A DNA stretch of 64,000 nucleotides from Erinaceus europaeus. Its lineage: Eukaryota > Chordata > Mammalia > Eulipotyphla > Erinaceidae. Shown one piece after another: positions 45,160 through 56,036 of this stretch. Location: the NCBI RefSeq assembly GCF_950295315.1, contig NC_080185.1, positions 49,147,237 through 49,211,236 on the forward strand, read 5' to 3'. Every line of letters starts with the position of its first letter. Within the stretch, counting starts at the first letter, position 1. The notes below the pieces were generated by a model that was not told the DNA's origin, searched no databases, and worked only from the letters and a program-made list of their open reading frames with translations. Both the position numbers and the translations under genes were made by a program.

Positions 45160-46071
45160 ATAAGAGGTCTTTTAGAACCTCTTTCAGGGCCTGTTTGGTG
45201 ATGGTTGCCTCCTTTAACTGTTGTTTTTCTAAGAAGGTTTTGATCTCTCCATCTAGTTTGAATGAAAGTCTAGCAGGATATATTATCCTTGGTTGAAACC
45301 CTTTTTCATTCAGGGCTCAATAGATATCTTGTCATTCTCTTCTGGATTTTAGAGTTTGAATGGAGAAGTCTGCAGATAATCTTATGGGGTTTCCCCTGTA
45401 TGTGACTTTTTGTTTCTCTCTTGCAGTCTTTAGGGTACTTTCTTTATCCTTATTCCTTCTCATTGTGACTATGATGTGTCTTGGTGTCTTCAGGTCTGGA
45501 CTGATTCTGTTTGGTACTCTCTGGGCCTCTTGAATCTTGATGTCCTTTCTGTTATTCAGGTCTGGGAAGTTTTCTTCTATGATTTCCTCTAGAATATTTG
45601 CTTCCCCTTCCTCTCTTTCTTCCTCTGGCAGGCCAATTATATGTATGTTACTTCTTTTGAGATCATCCCATATGTCTCTGTTGTTGTTTTCAGTGTCTCT
45701 CAATCCCTTTTTGAACTTTTAACCACTTTCTTAGTTTTCTCTAACTCATCCTCTGTCTGACTAATTCTGTTTTCTGCTTCTGTTAGTCTGATTTCCATTC
45801 CCTCAGCTTCTTTCTTCATTTCCACTGTTTCAACTTCCAGTTCTCTAATTGCTTCAAGATAATCTATATTTTCCTTGGGGGACTCAACTGTTGTTTCCCT
45901 AATACTGTCATTGCTTTCCTCCAATGTTGTTTTCATTTCTGTGATTAATAAGTTTATGATTGCTTGCATACTTTTCTTATCTATAGTTACTTCTGGATGA
46001 TTTGTAGTTTCTTCTGGGCTCTTGTCTTCATTCATTGAAATAGCAGTTTTATTTGTTTTTGATCTACCCAT
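45160..46071 (-). pseudogene. L1 ORF1 (one frameshift)
   Basis: It starts MGRSKTNKTAISMNEDKSPE at 46071, with a coiled-coil N-terminal half and the RRM core IHIIGLPEEEREEGEANIL. The C-terminal domain begins MRRNKDKESTLK. A frameshift near 45705-45720 (at kkevkelkk, compare 61260) separates the two halves, and later changes follow near 45320. Full length would be about 304 residues, matching the other copies. Confidence 0.85.
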
Positions 46072-47640
46072 TTTTTGATTTATGTCTTTCTTATTTTTAT
46101 GCTCTGTTGTTCCTCAGTTGTTGTGTCTTGAGGACAAGCAACAGTGTACTAAATACCTTTATGACAAATTCACTCACCAACCTCAGGAATTACTATAGCA
46201 ACTGAAGCAAGTATTGAAGCAGTTTAATCACTACCAGTTAGCCAAACAATTTCTCCAGTCTGTGAAAAAATAGCAACCAAGTCCAAGTGAAGAAGAAAGA
46301 GAAAAGAAAGAAGGGATAGAAAGAATAGACAGTTATGAAAAACTACTATCCACTGTGGATTCTAGGGGTAACAAGAGGAGAAAGGGAAGCAGAGCAGAGA
46401 TACACACATAGAGAGTCCACTCTGAGTCAGATTTCTTCTCCAAAATAATTCACAAATTCAGAAAAGCAAAGAAAAAGGAAGAAGTGTATGACAAGATAAA
46501 AAAGAGAGAGAGAGAAACAAAAGAGAGAATAGAGAAAAGATAAGAAAAAGAGCTGTAATTAAAGAGCAATGAAAGGAAAGTTTTTTAATTGATTATTTTT
46601 TATTTTATTTTGTTTTTGATTTTTTTAATTAGCTAGAAGGAGGAAGAAGGGGAGAGTCTGTAGAGGAGGTAGGAGTAACGAGACAAGTTCCTCTTACTAT
46701 AGATAAGATGCCCACTACCCTAGCAATGAAAGATACCCTAAGAGTTAATTCTGATCAACCTAATGTGGGGGGGGATATATGCCTTTATATAATATTAATA
46801 ATAAAATAGAGCAGGGTAAAAAACCCTGTCCCAGATTGCCTCAAGCCTCCTGAGCAGAGGCAGCTGATTGTTTGAAGGAAAATAAAACCCTCAGGACTAG
46901 ACAAGGATAGCAGGAATAGAGAGTTATGCAAATCTACTATCCACTTTATATTCTAGGGGTAGCTAATGGAGGAAGGGAAGTTGAGCAGAGATACACAGAG
47001 AGAGAGTCCACTCTGAGTCAGATTTCTTCCCCAAAATAATTCTCAAATATGTATCAGTGAATTCAGAAAGCTGAAGGATTATGGAAGAAAGGATGACAAG
47101 AATGAGAAAAAAAGAGAGAGAGAAAGAAAATAAAAAGATAAGAAAAAGAACAGTAATAAAAGAGCAGTAAAAGGAAAGAGTTTTTTATTTATTTATTTTT
47201 TATTATTTAATTAGCTATGCAGGAGAGGGAGGGAGGGGAGCTGCCTAAGCAGAGGCAGCTGGTTGGCTACTTAGAAAGAGAAAAGGCCAAAGTTTTCAGA
47301 AGGGAATAGAAGTTGAATGAATTATACCCCCTGGAAGTTCAGGAATCTTGGTAAAGAAAGAAGCTCAGCAGGTGAGTCTACTATGAGCTGGTCCCCAGGG
47401 ACTGGTTATGGGGGCGGGGTGCACTTTGGGAATAATAATTTAAAAGAAAATTTTTTCCCTTTCTTTTTGCTTTATTTTTTAACCCAAATTAAGTTATAGT
47501 CACATCCTTGGTGTCACCCCTAGGACCTCTTATTGAATGGCCTACTAAAGGCAGAAAATCCTACCGTTTCTAGTCGATGTGGTCAGAGCTCAAGCCACTA
47601 GCAGCTTCTCAGTCCTCCATCTTTTGGGAACCCCCCAGAA
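46072..47640 (-). promoter_or_regulatory. L1 5'UTR with tandem modules
   Basis: A module of about 330 bp (tactatccactgt ... ctctgagtcagatttctt ... agataagaaaaagagc) occurs twice, at about 46310-46640 and 46905-47215, roughly 600 bp apart. The same two-module layout exists at 61840-62160 and 62440-62815. The family function would be an internal promoter; nothing here shows activity. Confidence 0.65.
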
Positions 47641-47705
47641 TCATACCCCTCTTATCCTATTGTCTTGTCACTGTCCATTTTATCTATAAAATTATTAAAA
47701 TAATG
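47641..47705 (+). mobile_element. L1 3'UTR tail scrap
   Basis: The words cccctcttatcctattgtcttgtca are the end of the + strand L1 3'UTR. It abuts the 5' end of the - strand L1. Confidence 0.6.
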
Positions 47706-48445
47706 AAATTAATAGTCTAGTAATGATCTATTATTGTTCAACTGGGAATAATTATAGTTTTCCTCTTAGCTAACTAAAACAAAAAACAGAAATGTTAAAT
47801 TTAGAGTTGAAGACATGATGAAAGCCATCAAGGACAGAAACAAGTCTTATGTGTCAAATATTTCACCAAATAGTGAATTCAAGTATATATTTTCAAAGGA
47901 AATTAAAAGTGCCATTTCAGTATACACATAAATTATAGTAAATCAAAACAGACTGCTGTAATAAAAAGAAAACTATGGATGTCTGAATATGAGAATAAAC
48001 TTGTCACAACAATCCCTTAAACTGAGAGGTAATCCTAAATGAACGTGTAATTATTTTCAGTTCTACAAAAGCTGAGAGAGACAAGGAAGATACAAAAGAA
48101 AACTTGGAAGTTAACTGAGATAGGTTCCTGAAATTTAAGAAAACAGGTCACCTCCATAACATAACAGTGAATGTTGAAGCAGTAAGTGCTACTGAAATTA
48201 TTTCAGATAATTAATGAAGGTGTTTACAAGATTTTCATTCAATGTAAATGTTAAGTCTTATACTGGAAGAAAATGCTATCTAGATTTTACTATAACTATT
48301 ATTTTTACTTCAAGAGAAGATAATGCCTGCCATGTAAAATATTCTAAAAGTCCTCCTATAAACATTAGCAACATCACCAAAAACCTGCTTTATATAAGGA
48401 CACACAAAAAAGTATTGGATAATAGCATTGAAATACTTTAAAACC
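47706..48445. other. Unassigned sequence
   Basis: AT-rich, with no gene or repeat recognised. Confidence 0.4.
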
Positions 48446-48600
48446 ATGAAGATGGATCAGAAAACACAGTCCAACCATATGCTGTCTGCAAGAATGACAT
48501 TTAAGACAACAAAACAAACACAGATTCAAAGTAAAAGGAGGAAAAACTCTCATACATGCCAGCAGACTACAAAAAAAGAGCAGGAATAGCTATCTCATGT
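48446..48600 (+). mobile_element. L1 ORF2 endonuclease fragment
   Basis: The words gatggatcagaaaacacagtcc, accatatgctgtctgcaagaa and cagattcaaagtaaaagg match the ORF2 start at 15940-16080. Confidence 0.7.
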
Positions 48601-49424
48601 TAGCTGAGGGTTCTTTGTGCTTTCACCTGTAGAAGACATTTAGATATTTGTGTTGGTATGGTTTTGCCTTTTTAAAAAAATTATTATTTCACTTTTTTTT
48701 CTTTTTCTTTCTTCTTTCACTCTGGTTTGACCAATCATTCCTTTCACTTTTGAGGTGGTTGTTGTATTGGATGGTGGTTGATTTGGTTCTTTTGGGGGAC
48801 ATGTTTGGTATCTTAATCATTGATAAAATGACTTTGTGGGACCCTGGCTTGGTTCAGGTTTAAAACAGTCAAAGGTTAATTATATGGTGGTACAGCAGTA
48901 CAGAATGGAATTTTGTAGGCACAGCAAGATAGGTAATAATTGGGAAGGGTAAAAATAGGCCAGGGCCATGAAATAAGTTAACTACAAAATCTCAACTTCA
49001 CGTGCATAAGTCCCAGGAGGAGAGAACATGGCAGGATCACAATCATGTTGGAAAATAGGGAACTGGGAGAGCAGTTTAGAGGAAAAGAAGGATCCAGGGA
49101 AAAAAGGGCTGGATTTTCAGTTGCCTGGAAGTTAAGTAATTTGGCTTACATAAATTCATCAGCCTGACATCATCCTTATACTAATTATATCTCTCAGACC
49201 AGCCTCAGCAGTAGGCTAACCAAGGGCCAAAGTGCTTTTCACAGTATATATCAAGACAGTCTAGATTGGTTTTGCTCTTCTGTTTTTGTTATTGATGTTT
49301 GTTTGTTTGTTTCTGGTTTAACCAACCCTTGATTTTTTAATTGCTATTGTTGTAGTATTTTTTGAGATTTGTTTATGATTTTATTTGTGAGAGGAGTCTG
49401 GTGTGGTGTGGCTCTGTCCATTCA
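48601..49424. other. Unassigned sequence, perhaps old L1 3' region
   Basis: Not recognised. Its position between an L1 ORF2 start fragment and an old L1 3' end suggests a deleted L1, but the sequence itself gives no motif. Confidence 0.35.
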
Positions 49425-49670
49425 TAAACAGAAGCTGAGAAAGAAGAACACAAAGGGAAACACAAAGTAGAATTTGACTGAGTATGGAGTATTGCACCAA
49501 AGTAAATAACTGGGGAGAGGTAAGGGTAGATTTTCAGCACCATTATACCGGAGGTATGGGTAGGACGCAGGCCTTTGGTGGCAGGAATGGTATTACTATG
49601 TGCTCCTATTAATGTATAATCTTATAAACCACTATTTAATAAATATGAGAGGGGAAAATTGATTTAATTT
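49425..49670 (+). mobile_element. Old L1 3' end
   Basis: The words agaacacaaagggaaacacaaagtagaatttgac resemble the old L1 end at 30180-30215. The terminus aatcttataaaccactatttaataaatatg is the usual end of that subfamily (compare 38120-38155). Confidence 0.55.
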
Positions 49671-50392
49671 CTCAAGCTTTTTAATGTATAGACCACAGTT
49701 CTGGGTATATGTTCTTTCAATCTAAGCACTTAAGGCTTCAAATTAGAAAACTGATTGAATATCAACATTGAACTCAAATTGATAATGCATTTCAAATAAT
49801 AACTTTTTTTGAAATATGAAATCACCTATAATCTTAGACCAAGGAGACCATAACTAACTGGTCTTGTCAGTATATAATATTTATTTATTTATAAATGGCA
49901 TAAAATGTCACAAATTATGGTAAGGTCTCGTATGGTATAGTAAATCCTAACCATTAATTTTCAAAGTAAACCAAGTTCCCAAATAACTTGATTATCATAA
50001 TAACTACTTATTGCTGCCTTAAATTCTAAGGCAGCAAGTAATCTTTTTCATTCATTATAAAACCCACATTTCTCGCAGTCCTGAAACACCTGGGGCTTTG
50101 CTCATTTCCCTTTATTCTTCTATTGATCCATATTATTTGATACTGCATCACCTTATCTCAACCAAATGAACACAATCAGTTCCGCCTCAACATGTTTTAA
50201 TTCAGATTCTGTCCAGAGACGCCAAGCCTGGGATGTCAAACCTCCAGCTCCAATACTCTGGTAAGATCTTCACTAGATCATAGGACTGCTTAGTTTCATT
50301 TTGAGTGGCACACTTCTTAACAAAGCTACATAGCCTAGTTATAGACCAGGCCCCATGAGATAGGGCACATGTACACATGTATCCATAAGTTA
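49671..50392. other. Unassigned sequence
   Basis: Nothing recognised apart from an imperfect palindromic word attctaaggcagcaag/ttgctgccttaaattc near 50010-50040. Confidence 0.4.
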
Positions 50393-50403
50393 GGGGAAAA
50401 TGT

Positions 50404-50589
50404 GGGTTGCATTGGATCGACCTTCTCGTGGTGCATCCCGTGAGTACCCATTCATTGGGGAAACTGACGATCCTTCCTAGCCGACTGAATCCACATGGAT
50501 CCCAGTCACTTTCAAAGCCAGCAACAAGCAGCTCCTGACAGCTTTACTGTTGACTGGCTACGGAAGAAGGGCAAACGCTAGAAGAAGAA
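50404..50589 (+). mobile_element. Short retroposon with non-L1 LINE tail
   Basis: The element starts gggttgcattggatcgacc and ends with ttgactggctacggaagaag, ggcaaacgctag and (AAG)n. It is flanked by perfect 11-bp duplications ggggaaaatgt (50393-50403 and 50590-50600). Its last about 40 bp match the 3' end of the LINE at 30225-30265 (read on the - strand). Relative to the copy at 55411 it lacks about 10 bases (caacctgacg). No tRNA-type A/B-box pair is evident. The element is non-autonomous; mobilisation by the LINE is inferred from the shared tail. Confidence 0.85.
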
Positions 50590-50682
50590 GGGGAAAATGT
50601 ATACCTTAAAGTAAAAGGGCTCAATAGTCTGCAATGACTGTGAGTGCAGCAAGCAAGTAGAAAGACTTAAAAAATACACCAT

Positions 50683-50932
50683 AGGGAGTCGGGCAGTAGC
50701 GCAGCAGGTTAAGCACAGGTGGCACAAAGTGCAAGACAGGTGGAAGAATCCTGGTTTGAGCCCCGGCTCCCCACCTGCAGGGGAGTCACTTCACGGGAAG
50801 TGAAGCAGGTCTGCAGGTGTCTATCTTTCTCTCCCTCTCTCTCCATTTCTTTCTGTCCTATCCAACAACAACTACAACAATATAAAATCAACAAAAAGGA
50901 ATAAATAAATATTTTAAAAGGAAAAAAAAACA
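50683..50932 (+). mobile_element. ERI-1-like SINE, well preserved
   Basis: The head gggagtcgggcagtagcgcagc is followed by an A-box region, ggtttgagccccgg as the B-box region, cacctgcaggggagtc, a pyrimidine segment and cctatccaacaacaac. An A-rich tail ends it, with acaccata on both sides as duplication. Confidence 0.9.
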
Positions 50933-50949
50933 CCATAAAGTACTTAAGA

Positions 50950-52535
50950 AATATTTTCTCCTTAGATCTAGATACCCTCCTCACCTACTTCCTATTTCAC
51001 TTCCCTCAACCACTCTAAGTCTAGACCTTTAAGATAAGGGAAGGTTGACACAAGCTGGAAAAGGCCAAGAGACTGGCACACTTTAATGATGGACCTCTTG
51101 ACCATTACCAGACTACACCATCATCTAGGGCCTTAGTCAGGGAATTCTGTGATTTCCACACAGACATGATGGGCCTAGACCTCTAACAGATTCCCCTTTC
51201 CACCATCAAAGGTTTTATCCATCAGGAACAACATCATTATCCCACTAGTCTACTGCTACAAGACCTTGACCTCTATGAAGAACAACAATAATAGAAACTG
51301 TCGCCCTCTCCAATAGGAGACTGGGTTAACATACTCTGCCACTTAAGAAAGATTGATCCTAAAATGAGTACAGTCTAGAAGGTTCCTAGCTATGACCATG
51401 GGATGTGAGCTCAGTCTTACAGGGATGCAGAGGTTACACAGGCTCCAGTACTAAATATGAATGGACATGAGACATAGGTCAGAGTGATGGGGTTTACAGT
51501 TAAAAAATATATAAACTTTTCCCATATTTGTGACCTACTCTATACCTTGATCCAGCTTTCTAGTACTACTCCCAACTCTGACACCATCTTCCCAGACAAG
51601 ACTTTTAGCCTACCTGCATGATAGCTGTTGTTCTCAGGAAAAAATGAGTAAAGTTATGACCCCTTGGGATATACCTAAAATAGACTTTCTAGACTCTTCC
51701 AACAGGAAGACTTCCAAATTTCGTCTGCTATAGACTTGCCTTTAGATACCTGATTATTAAACAATGTGTTATGCTTTATATCTTAATGCTTTTCAGCGAC
51801 CAGGTAGCATATGCTACCATGACGCCATCCTGACTTCCCTGGGCAGATAACCTCACCTCTGTGTCCTAGAACCTCACCTCCCCAGAGCCCTAACCCACTA
51901 GGAAAAGAAAAGAACAGGCTGGGAATATGGGTTGACCTGTCAATGCCTTTGTTCAGGGGAGAAGCAATTACAGAAGCCAGACCTTATACCTTCAGCATGC
52001 CATAAAGATCTTTGGTCTAGGGCAGTAGCACAGTGGGTTAAGTACACATGGTGGGAAGTGCAAGGACCCACGTAAGGATCCCGGTTTGAGAACCTACCTC
52101 CCCACCTGCAATGGGGGAAATGGGTAGAGGGGCTTCATAAGCGGTGAACCAGGTTTGCATGTGCTTTCTTTCCCCCTCTGTCTTCCCCTCCTCTCTCCAT
52201 TTCTCTCTGTCCTATCCAACAACAACAGCAGCAATGACAACAACAACAATAATAATAACAACAACGATAAACAGCAAGGACAATAAGAGGGAAAAATAGC
52301 CTCCAGGAGCAGTGTATTCACAGTACAGGCACTGAGCCCCAGCAATAACACTGGAGGCAAAAAAAAAAATCTCTGGTCCATCCTGCCAGAGGGATAAAGA
52401 ATAGGGAAACTTCCAATAGAGGGGATGGGATATGGAACTCTGGTGATGGGAATTGTATGGAATTGTACCCCCTTTATCCCACAACCTTAGCAATCATTAT
52501 TAAATCACTAATAAAATAAAGTTTTAAAAAAAGAG
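50950..52535 (+). mobile_element. L1 3'UTR (long form) with nested SINE
   Basis: This is the + strand counterpart of 7075-8250, including ccttgatccagctttctag and ctgacaccatcttcccagac. It ends gaattgtaccccctttatcc and an A-rich tail. An ERI-1 SINE (+) sits at 52022-52369 between imperfect gatctttggtc/atctctggtc repeats. Confidence 0.8.
52022..52369 (+). mobile_element. ERI-1-like SINE, long form
   Basis: The head ggcagtagcacagtgggttaag and body are followed by a (CAA)n/(TAA)n segment, the extended 3' block (ctccaggagcagtg ... gccccagcaataacactgg) and poly-A. It shows the complete long SINE layout. Confidence 0.85.
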
Positions 52536-52914
52536 AAGACAATGTCTAAATTCAAAACTTCAAAAGATAGGCTGGCATTATGGTTCATAACCAATGAAAA
52601 TCGTAGTGGCCTCAAAAATGGGGTAAAATTATACTTACTGTGTTCTGTAGATGAAACAATAAGTCCAGAATGATGACACATCTGTTTACATCATAATTTA
52701 CTGAGTATTTTAAACTCGTGAATGAGGCATACTGTTAAGAAAAATATGCTTCTTTGAAAAATATCACTTCTCACCTATCACTTAGTCATCTGAGACCTCT
52801 TATAAACATGCACAAGATTAGTGCCTTTATACTTGTTAACAAAACATACATCCAGCAGCCCATGGATCAATGAATAATCTCAAGTTTCACATTTTTATTG
52901 TTTAAGAAATATAT
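52536..52914. other. Unassigned sequence
   Basis: Nothing recognised. Confidence 0.4.
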
Positions 52915-53430
52915 CTATGGGGAATCAGAGCTCCAGGATATATTGGTCGGATTGTCTGTCCAGGAAAGTCTGGTTGGCATCATGCTAGCATCTGGAACCT
53001 GGTGGTTGAAAAGAGAGTTAACATACAAAGCCAAACAAATTGTTGAGGATTCATGAACTTAAAGGCTGCGATAGTGCAGAAGAAGAGTTTTTTTTGGGGG
53101 GACTCCATTTTGTAGATAGCTAGTAGGCTTATTTTAATAATATTCCCAAGGGCCTGTAGCTGTACCAGTTTTTTTCCCCACCCAACTAGGGAAAGAGAGA
53201 GGCAAGCTGGGAGTATGGATCGACCTGTCAATGCCCATGTTCAGTGCAGAAGCAATTACAGAAGCCAGACCTTCCACCTTCTGCATCCCACAATGACCTT
53301 AGGTCCATAAGAATAGGAAAGCTATGGGGGGGGATGGGATACGGAGTTCTGGGAATGGCAATTATCTGGTGTTGTACCCTTTTATCCTATGGTTTTGTCA
53401 GTGTTTCCTTTTTATAAATAAAAAAATAAA
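52915..53430. mobile_element. L1 3'UTR foldback piece
   Basis: The left part (to about 53175) is in - orientation (ggaatcagagctccagg ... gggcctgtagctgtacc). The right part is in + orientation (cccaactagggaaagagag ... gtttcctttttataaat) and ends A-rich. The join after gctgtaccag plus a T run matches the join at 19340 (gctgtactag plus a T run). Confidence 0.75.
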
Positions 53431-55231
53431 GAAATACATCTCATTATGTTGCAACAGCCATAGTTGCATAGTGATTTTTCTGATAGGTATGGGCAAAATA
53501 ACTTAAAAAAAAATCTTCTTGAAAGTATCATTAAAAACTTGTAATTTATGGACAGAGGTTAAAATGTCAACATTAGCAGAAACTTAGGAGAAGTTGATTT
53601 CAATCTTTATGTATGCCTTTGAGGGCCATCAACATGTCAGAGTAGTAAATAACTGCAGAAGAGGAAACAGGAGGTGAACAATAATTATAAGTGGAGCCTA
53701 AAGCTGTGACTTTAATGTTGCAGTCCCAGATATACCATGGATGAGGAGATTCTTCTATTATGTCATCTCTGGGATTGCTTATTCATATATATATATATGT
53801 ATATATATATACATATATATATATGAAAATTGAGATAAAGAGAGATAGAGATAGAGAGACATCTGAGCACTGAAGCATCCTTTAATGCATTGGAGGTTGA
53901 GCTCAGAAAGGCAATAGTTTTTAATAGATAAGCAAATAGTTTTAATCAAAAGGAATCTAATAATATTGAAGATGCTATAAACATTTTGAGATATCAACAA
54001 AGGATTTGTCTATCATATCAATTTATCTGATAAATCAGAGGCAGGTTTTAAGAAAAATAACTTCAGTTTGACAGATTTTCTTTAGGTAAAATTGTATCAA
54101 ACAGCATTACATGCTACAGAGAAAGTTTGGTGAAAAGAATATGAATCAGTATAGTGAGTTTAATTTTAATTTCATTATTTAAAGTTGACACAATCATTCC
54201 AAATCAATAACTACAACCCTGATTGATTAGTAGTGATCATCATGAAGGGAAGAATCTACATCAGCAAAAATACTCAAAAGATAATTAGCATGCTTAAAAT
54301 TTAATTTATTTGATGTTTGTCTGCAGTATTATAACCTTTTAAGAGTGTAGTTTTGTGTGTGTGTGTGTGTGATTCGCCATACTCATCACCAAAACCCCAG
54401 TATTATTTCACCAAAAAGATCCTTCTACCTATCCTCTTCACTTTTCCCCACTGTTCTCTTCAATAGTTTTCATAAGGTCTAAGAGTTCCATTTATAATTT
54501 TAGTAAAATTTGTTTCACTTATTTATATTCCACATGTGAGTGAAACCATATGGTAGTTGCCCTTTGCTCCATTAATTATATCACATAGCAAAATAACAGT
54601 ATGCCCCTTCCATTTAATTACAAAACTCAATGCTTATCATCTATATTCTTTCATGGTTATTGCTGTGACTCCATGTCTGCACAACTCCAACATCTCAGTG
54701 GATACTTGTGTTATTTCAGATAGAAGGTGAAAGGTAAAGAGAGGAGATGGGAAAAGAGTGAGAGAAACTATAGATTTCTCCACTGTTGACAAAGTTTTTC
54801 ATGCAATTGACCCTTTATGGTAACCAGGAGTTACACTGGAATCCTTGAGCATGGCAAAATCTGGGGATCTACTGAGTATTATCAACCACTGCTCCACATC
54901 CATGTCATATTTTTAATGACATGGAATTATACCACTGAATAAATATCCCAGTGTTTCTGCAATTTATTTTAGTTTTTTTTCTATTTTATTGGGGGAAATG
55001 GATTGACTTACAGTATAGATGTTGACACAGGCACTGTTTCTAATCTCCTTGTGGTAGATTTCTGCAGAACACTTTCACCTCAACATAGGTCCTTTTACAT
55101 TATTATACACCAAGACCCCTTTCTCCCCTTTTCATCCTCTCCTTCTCATTTTGCTTTGGTGCATAAACAGTCCATGGTACTGATAGACTTTTAGAATGTG
55201 ATGTTTTCATAAGACTTTACTTTAAAAATCA
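53431..55231. other. Mostly unassigned, with (TA)n and old repeats
   Basis: It holds a palindromic (TA)n tract at 53784-53824 and a (GT)n run at 54353-54371. A probable old L1 3' end on the - strand lies near 54500-54560 (cttatttatattccacatgtgag). Possible SINE remnants lie near 54720-54900. Nothing is coding. Confidence 0.4.
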
Positions 55232-55758
55232 GTATCTTGCAGTATATTAAAAAACATTTTTCATCATGATCAAGTGCAGTTTATCCCAGGGATGCAAGGA
55301 TAGTTTAATATGTGTAAGTCAATCAATGGGATCCACCACATAAATAAAAACAAGACCAAAAACTACATGATTATATACATAGATGCAAAGAAAGCCTTTA
55401 ACAAAATCCAGGGTTGCATTGGATCGACCTTCTCGTGGTGCATCCCGTGGTACCCATTCATTGGGGGAAACTGACGATCCTTCCTAGCTGACTGAATCCA
55501 CATGGATCCCAGTCACTTTCAAAGCCAGCAACAAGCAGCTCCTGACAGCTTTCAACCTGACGCTGTTGACTGGCTACGGAAGAAGGGCAAACGCTAGAAG
55601 AAGAAGAAGAACAAAATCCAGTATCCCTTCATGATCAAAACACTACGAAAATAGGAATACATGGAATATTTCTCAAGATAGTGGAGTCTATATACTGCAA
55701 ACCTACATACAGCATCATATTCAATGGGGAAAAGCTGAAAGGATTCCCACTCATATCA
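55232..55758 (+). mobile_element. L1 ORF2 fragment split by a retroposon
   Basis: RT-region L1 sequence (cagtatattaaaaaacatttttcatcatgatc-like, then atagatgcaaagaaagcctttaac) stops at 55410 and resumes at 55610 (caaaatccagtatccc). The host is diverged and broken. Confidence 0.8.
55411..55609 (+). mobile_element. Short retroposon with non-L1 LINE tail
   Basis: This is the full 199-bp copy of the element at 50404, differing from it by a few substitutions and indels. Perfect 11-bp duplications aacaaaatcca flank it (55400-55410 and 55610-55620). Its 3' part in one frame reads Q-P-D-A-V-D-W-L-R-K-K-G-K-R-stop, then (AAG)n. The LINE at 30237 ends Q-P-D-W-L-W-K-K-E-K-R-stop, then (AAG)n. The shared end therefore includes the last codons of the LINE. 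The head (about 55411-55545) has no recognised source. Confidence 0.9.
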
Positions 55759-55839
55759 GGTCCTTCTTTTTCTTTGGTGCAGTATAGCCTACCCAGTCAA
55801 TGTTTTTCTTTTTCTGTCATTTTTTCTTTCTTCATTTTT

Positions 55840-56036
55840 CATTTGCACTTAGTTATTATTGGACAGAGATAGAGAGGAACTGAGAGGAGGATGCAGAGAA
55901 TGCAAGAGACAGAGGGACAGCTCTGCTTAACCATTCATCAAGCTTTTCCCCCTGCAGGTAGGGACCAAGGGCTCAAACCCAGGTCCTTGTGCATTGTAAT
56001 ACATGTGCTTAACCAGGTGCGCCACTGCCTGGCCCC
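55840..56036 (-). mobile_element. tRNA-derived SINE
   Basis: On the - strand the head is aggggccaggcagtggcgcacc (56036), with the B-box region cctgggtttgagccc. The ctgcagggggaaaagcttg body follows, and the tail lies at the left. Same type as at 37798. Confidence 0.8.

Larger units (their letters stand above)
39478..47640 (-). mobile_element. Nearly complete L1 with nested L1
   Basis: On the - strand, the 5' end is at about 47640 (cccaaaagatggaggactgagaag on its own strand). The 5'UTR runs to 46072, ORF1 spans 46071-45160, ORF2 spans 45099 to about 40830, and the 3'UTR ends at a T-rich run near 39478-39500. The length of 8.1 kb includes a 0.5-kb L1 3' end inserted at 43440-43945. It is the most complete L1 in the window, but both frames carry lesions. 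Confidence 0.9.

Noticed and set aside
46072..47250. Tandem-repeat array like CRISPR
   Set aside because: Only two related modules in an L1 5'UTR, with no short regular repeats and spacers, in a mammalian genome.
53784..53824. Palindromic (TA)n as a regulatory or replication element
   Set aside because: A simple AT microsatellite with no other signal around it. The similar tracts at 5920 and 39039 are also plain repeats.
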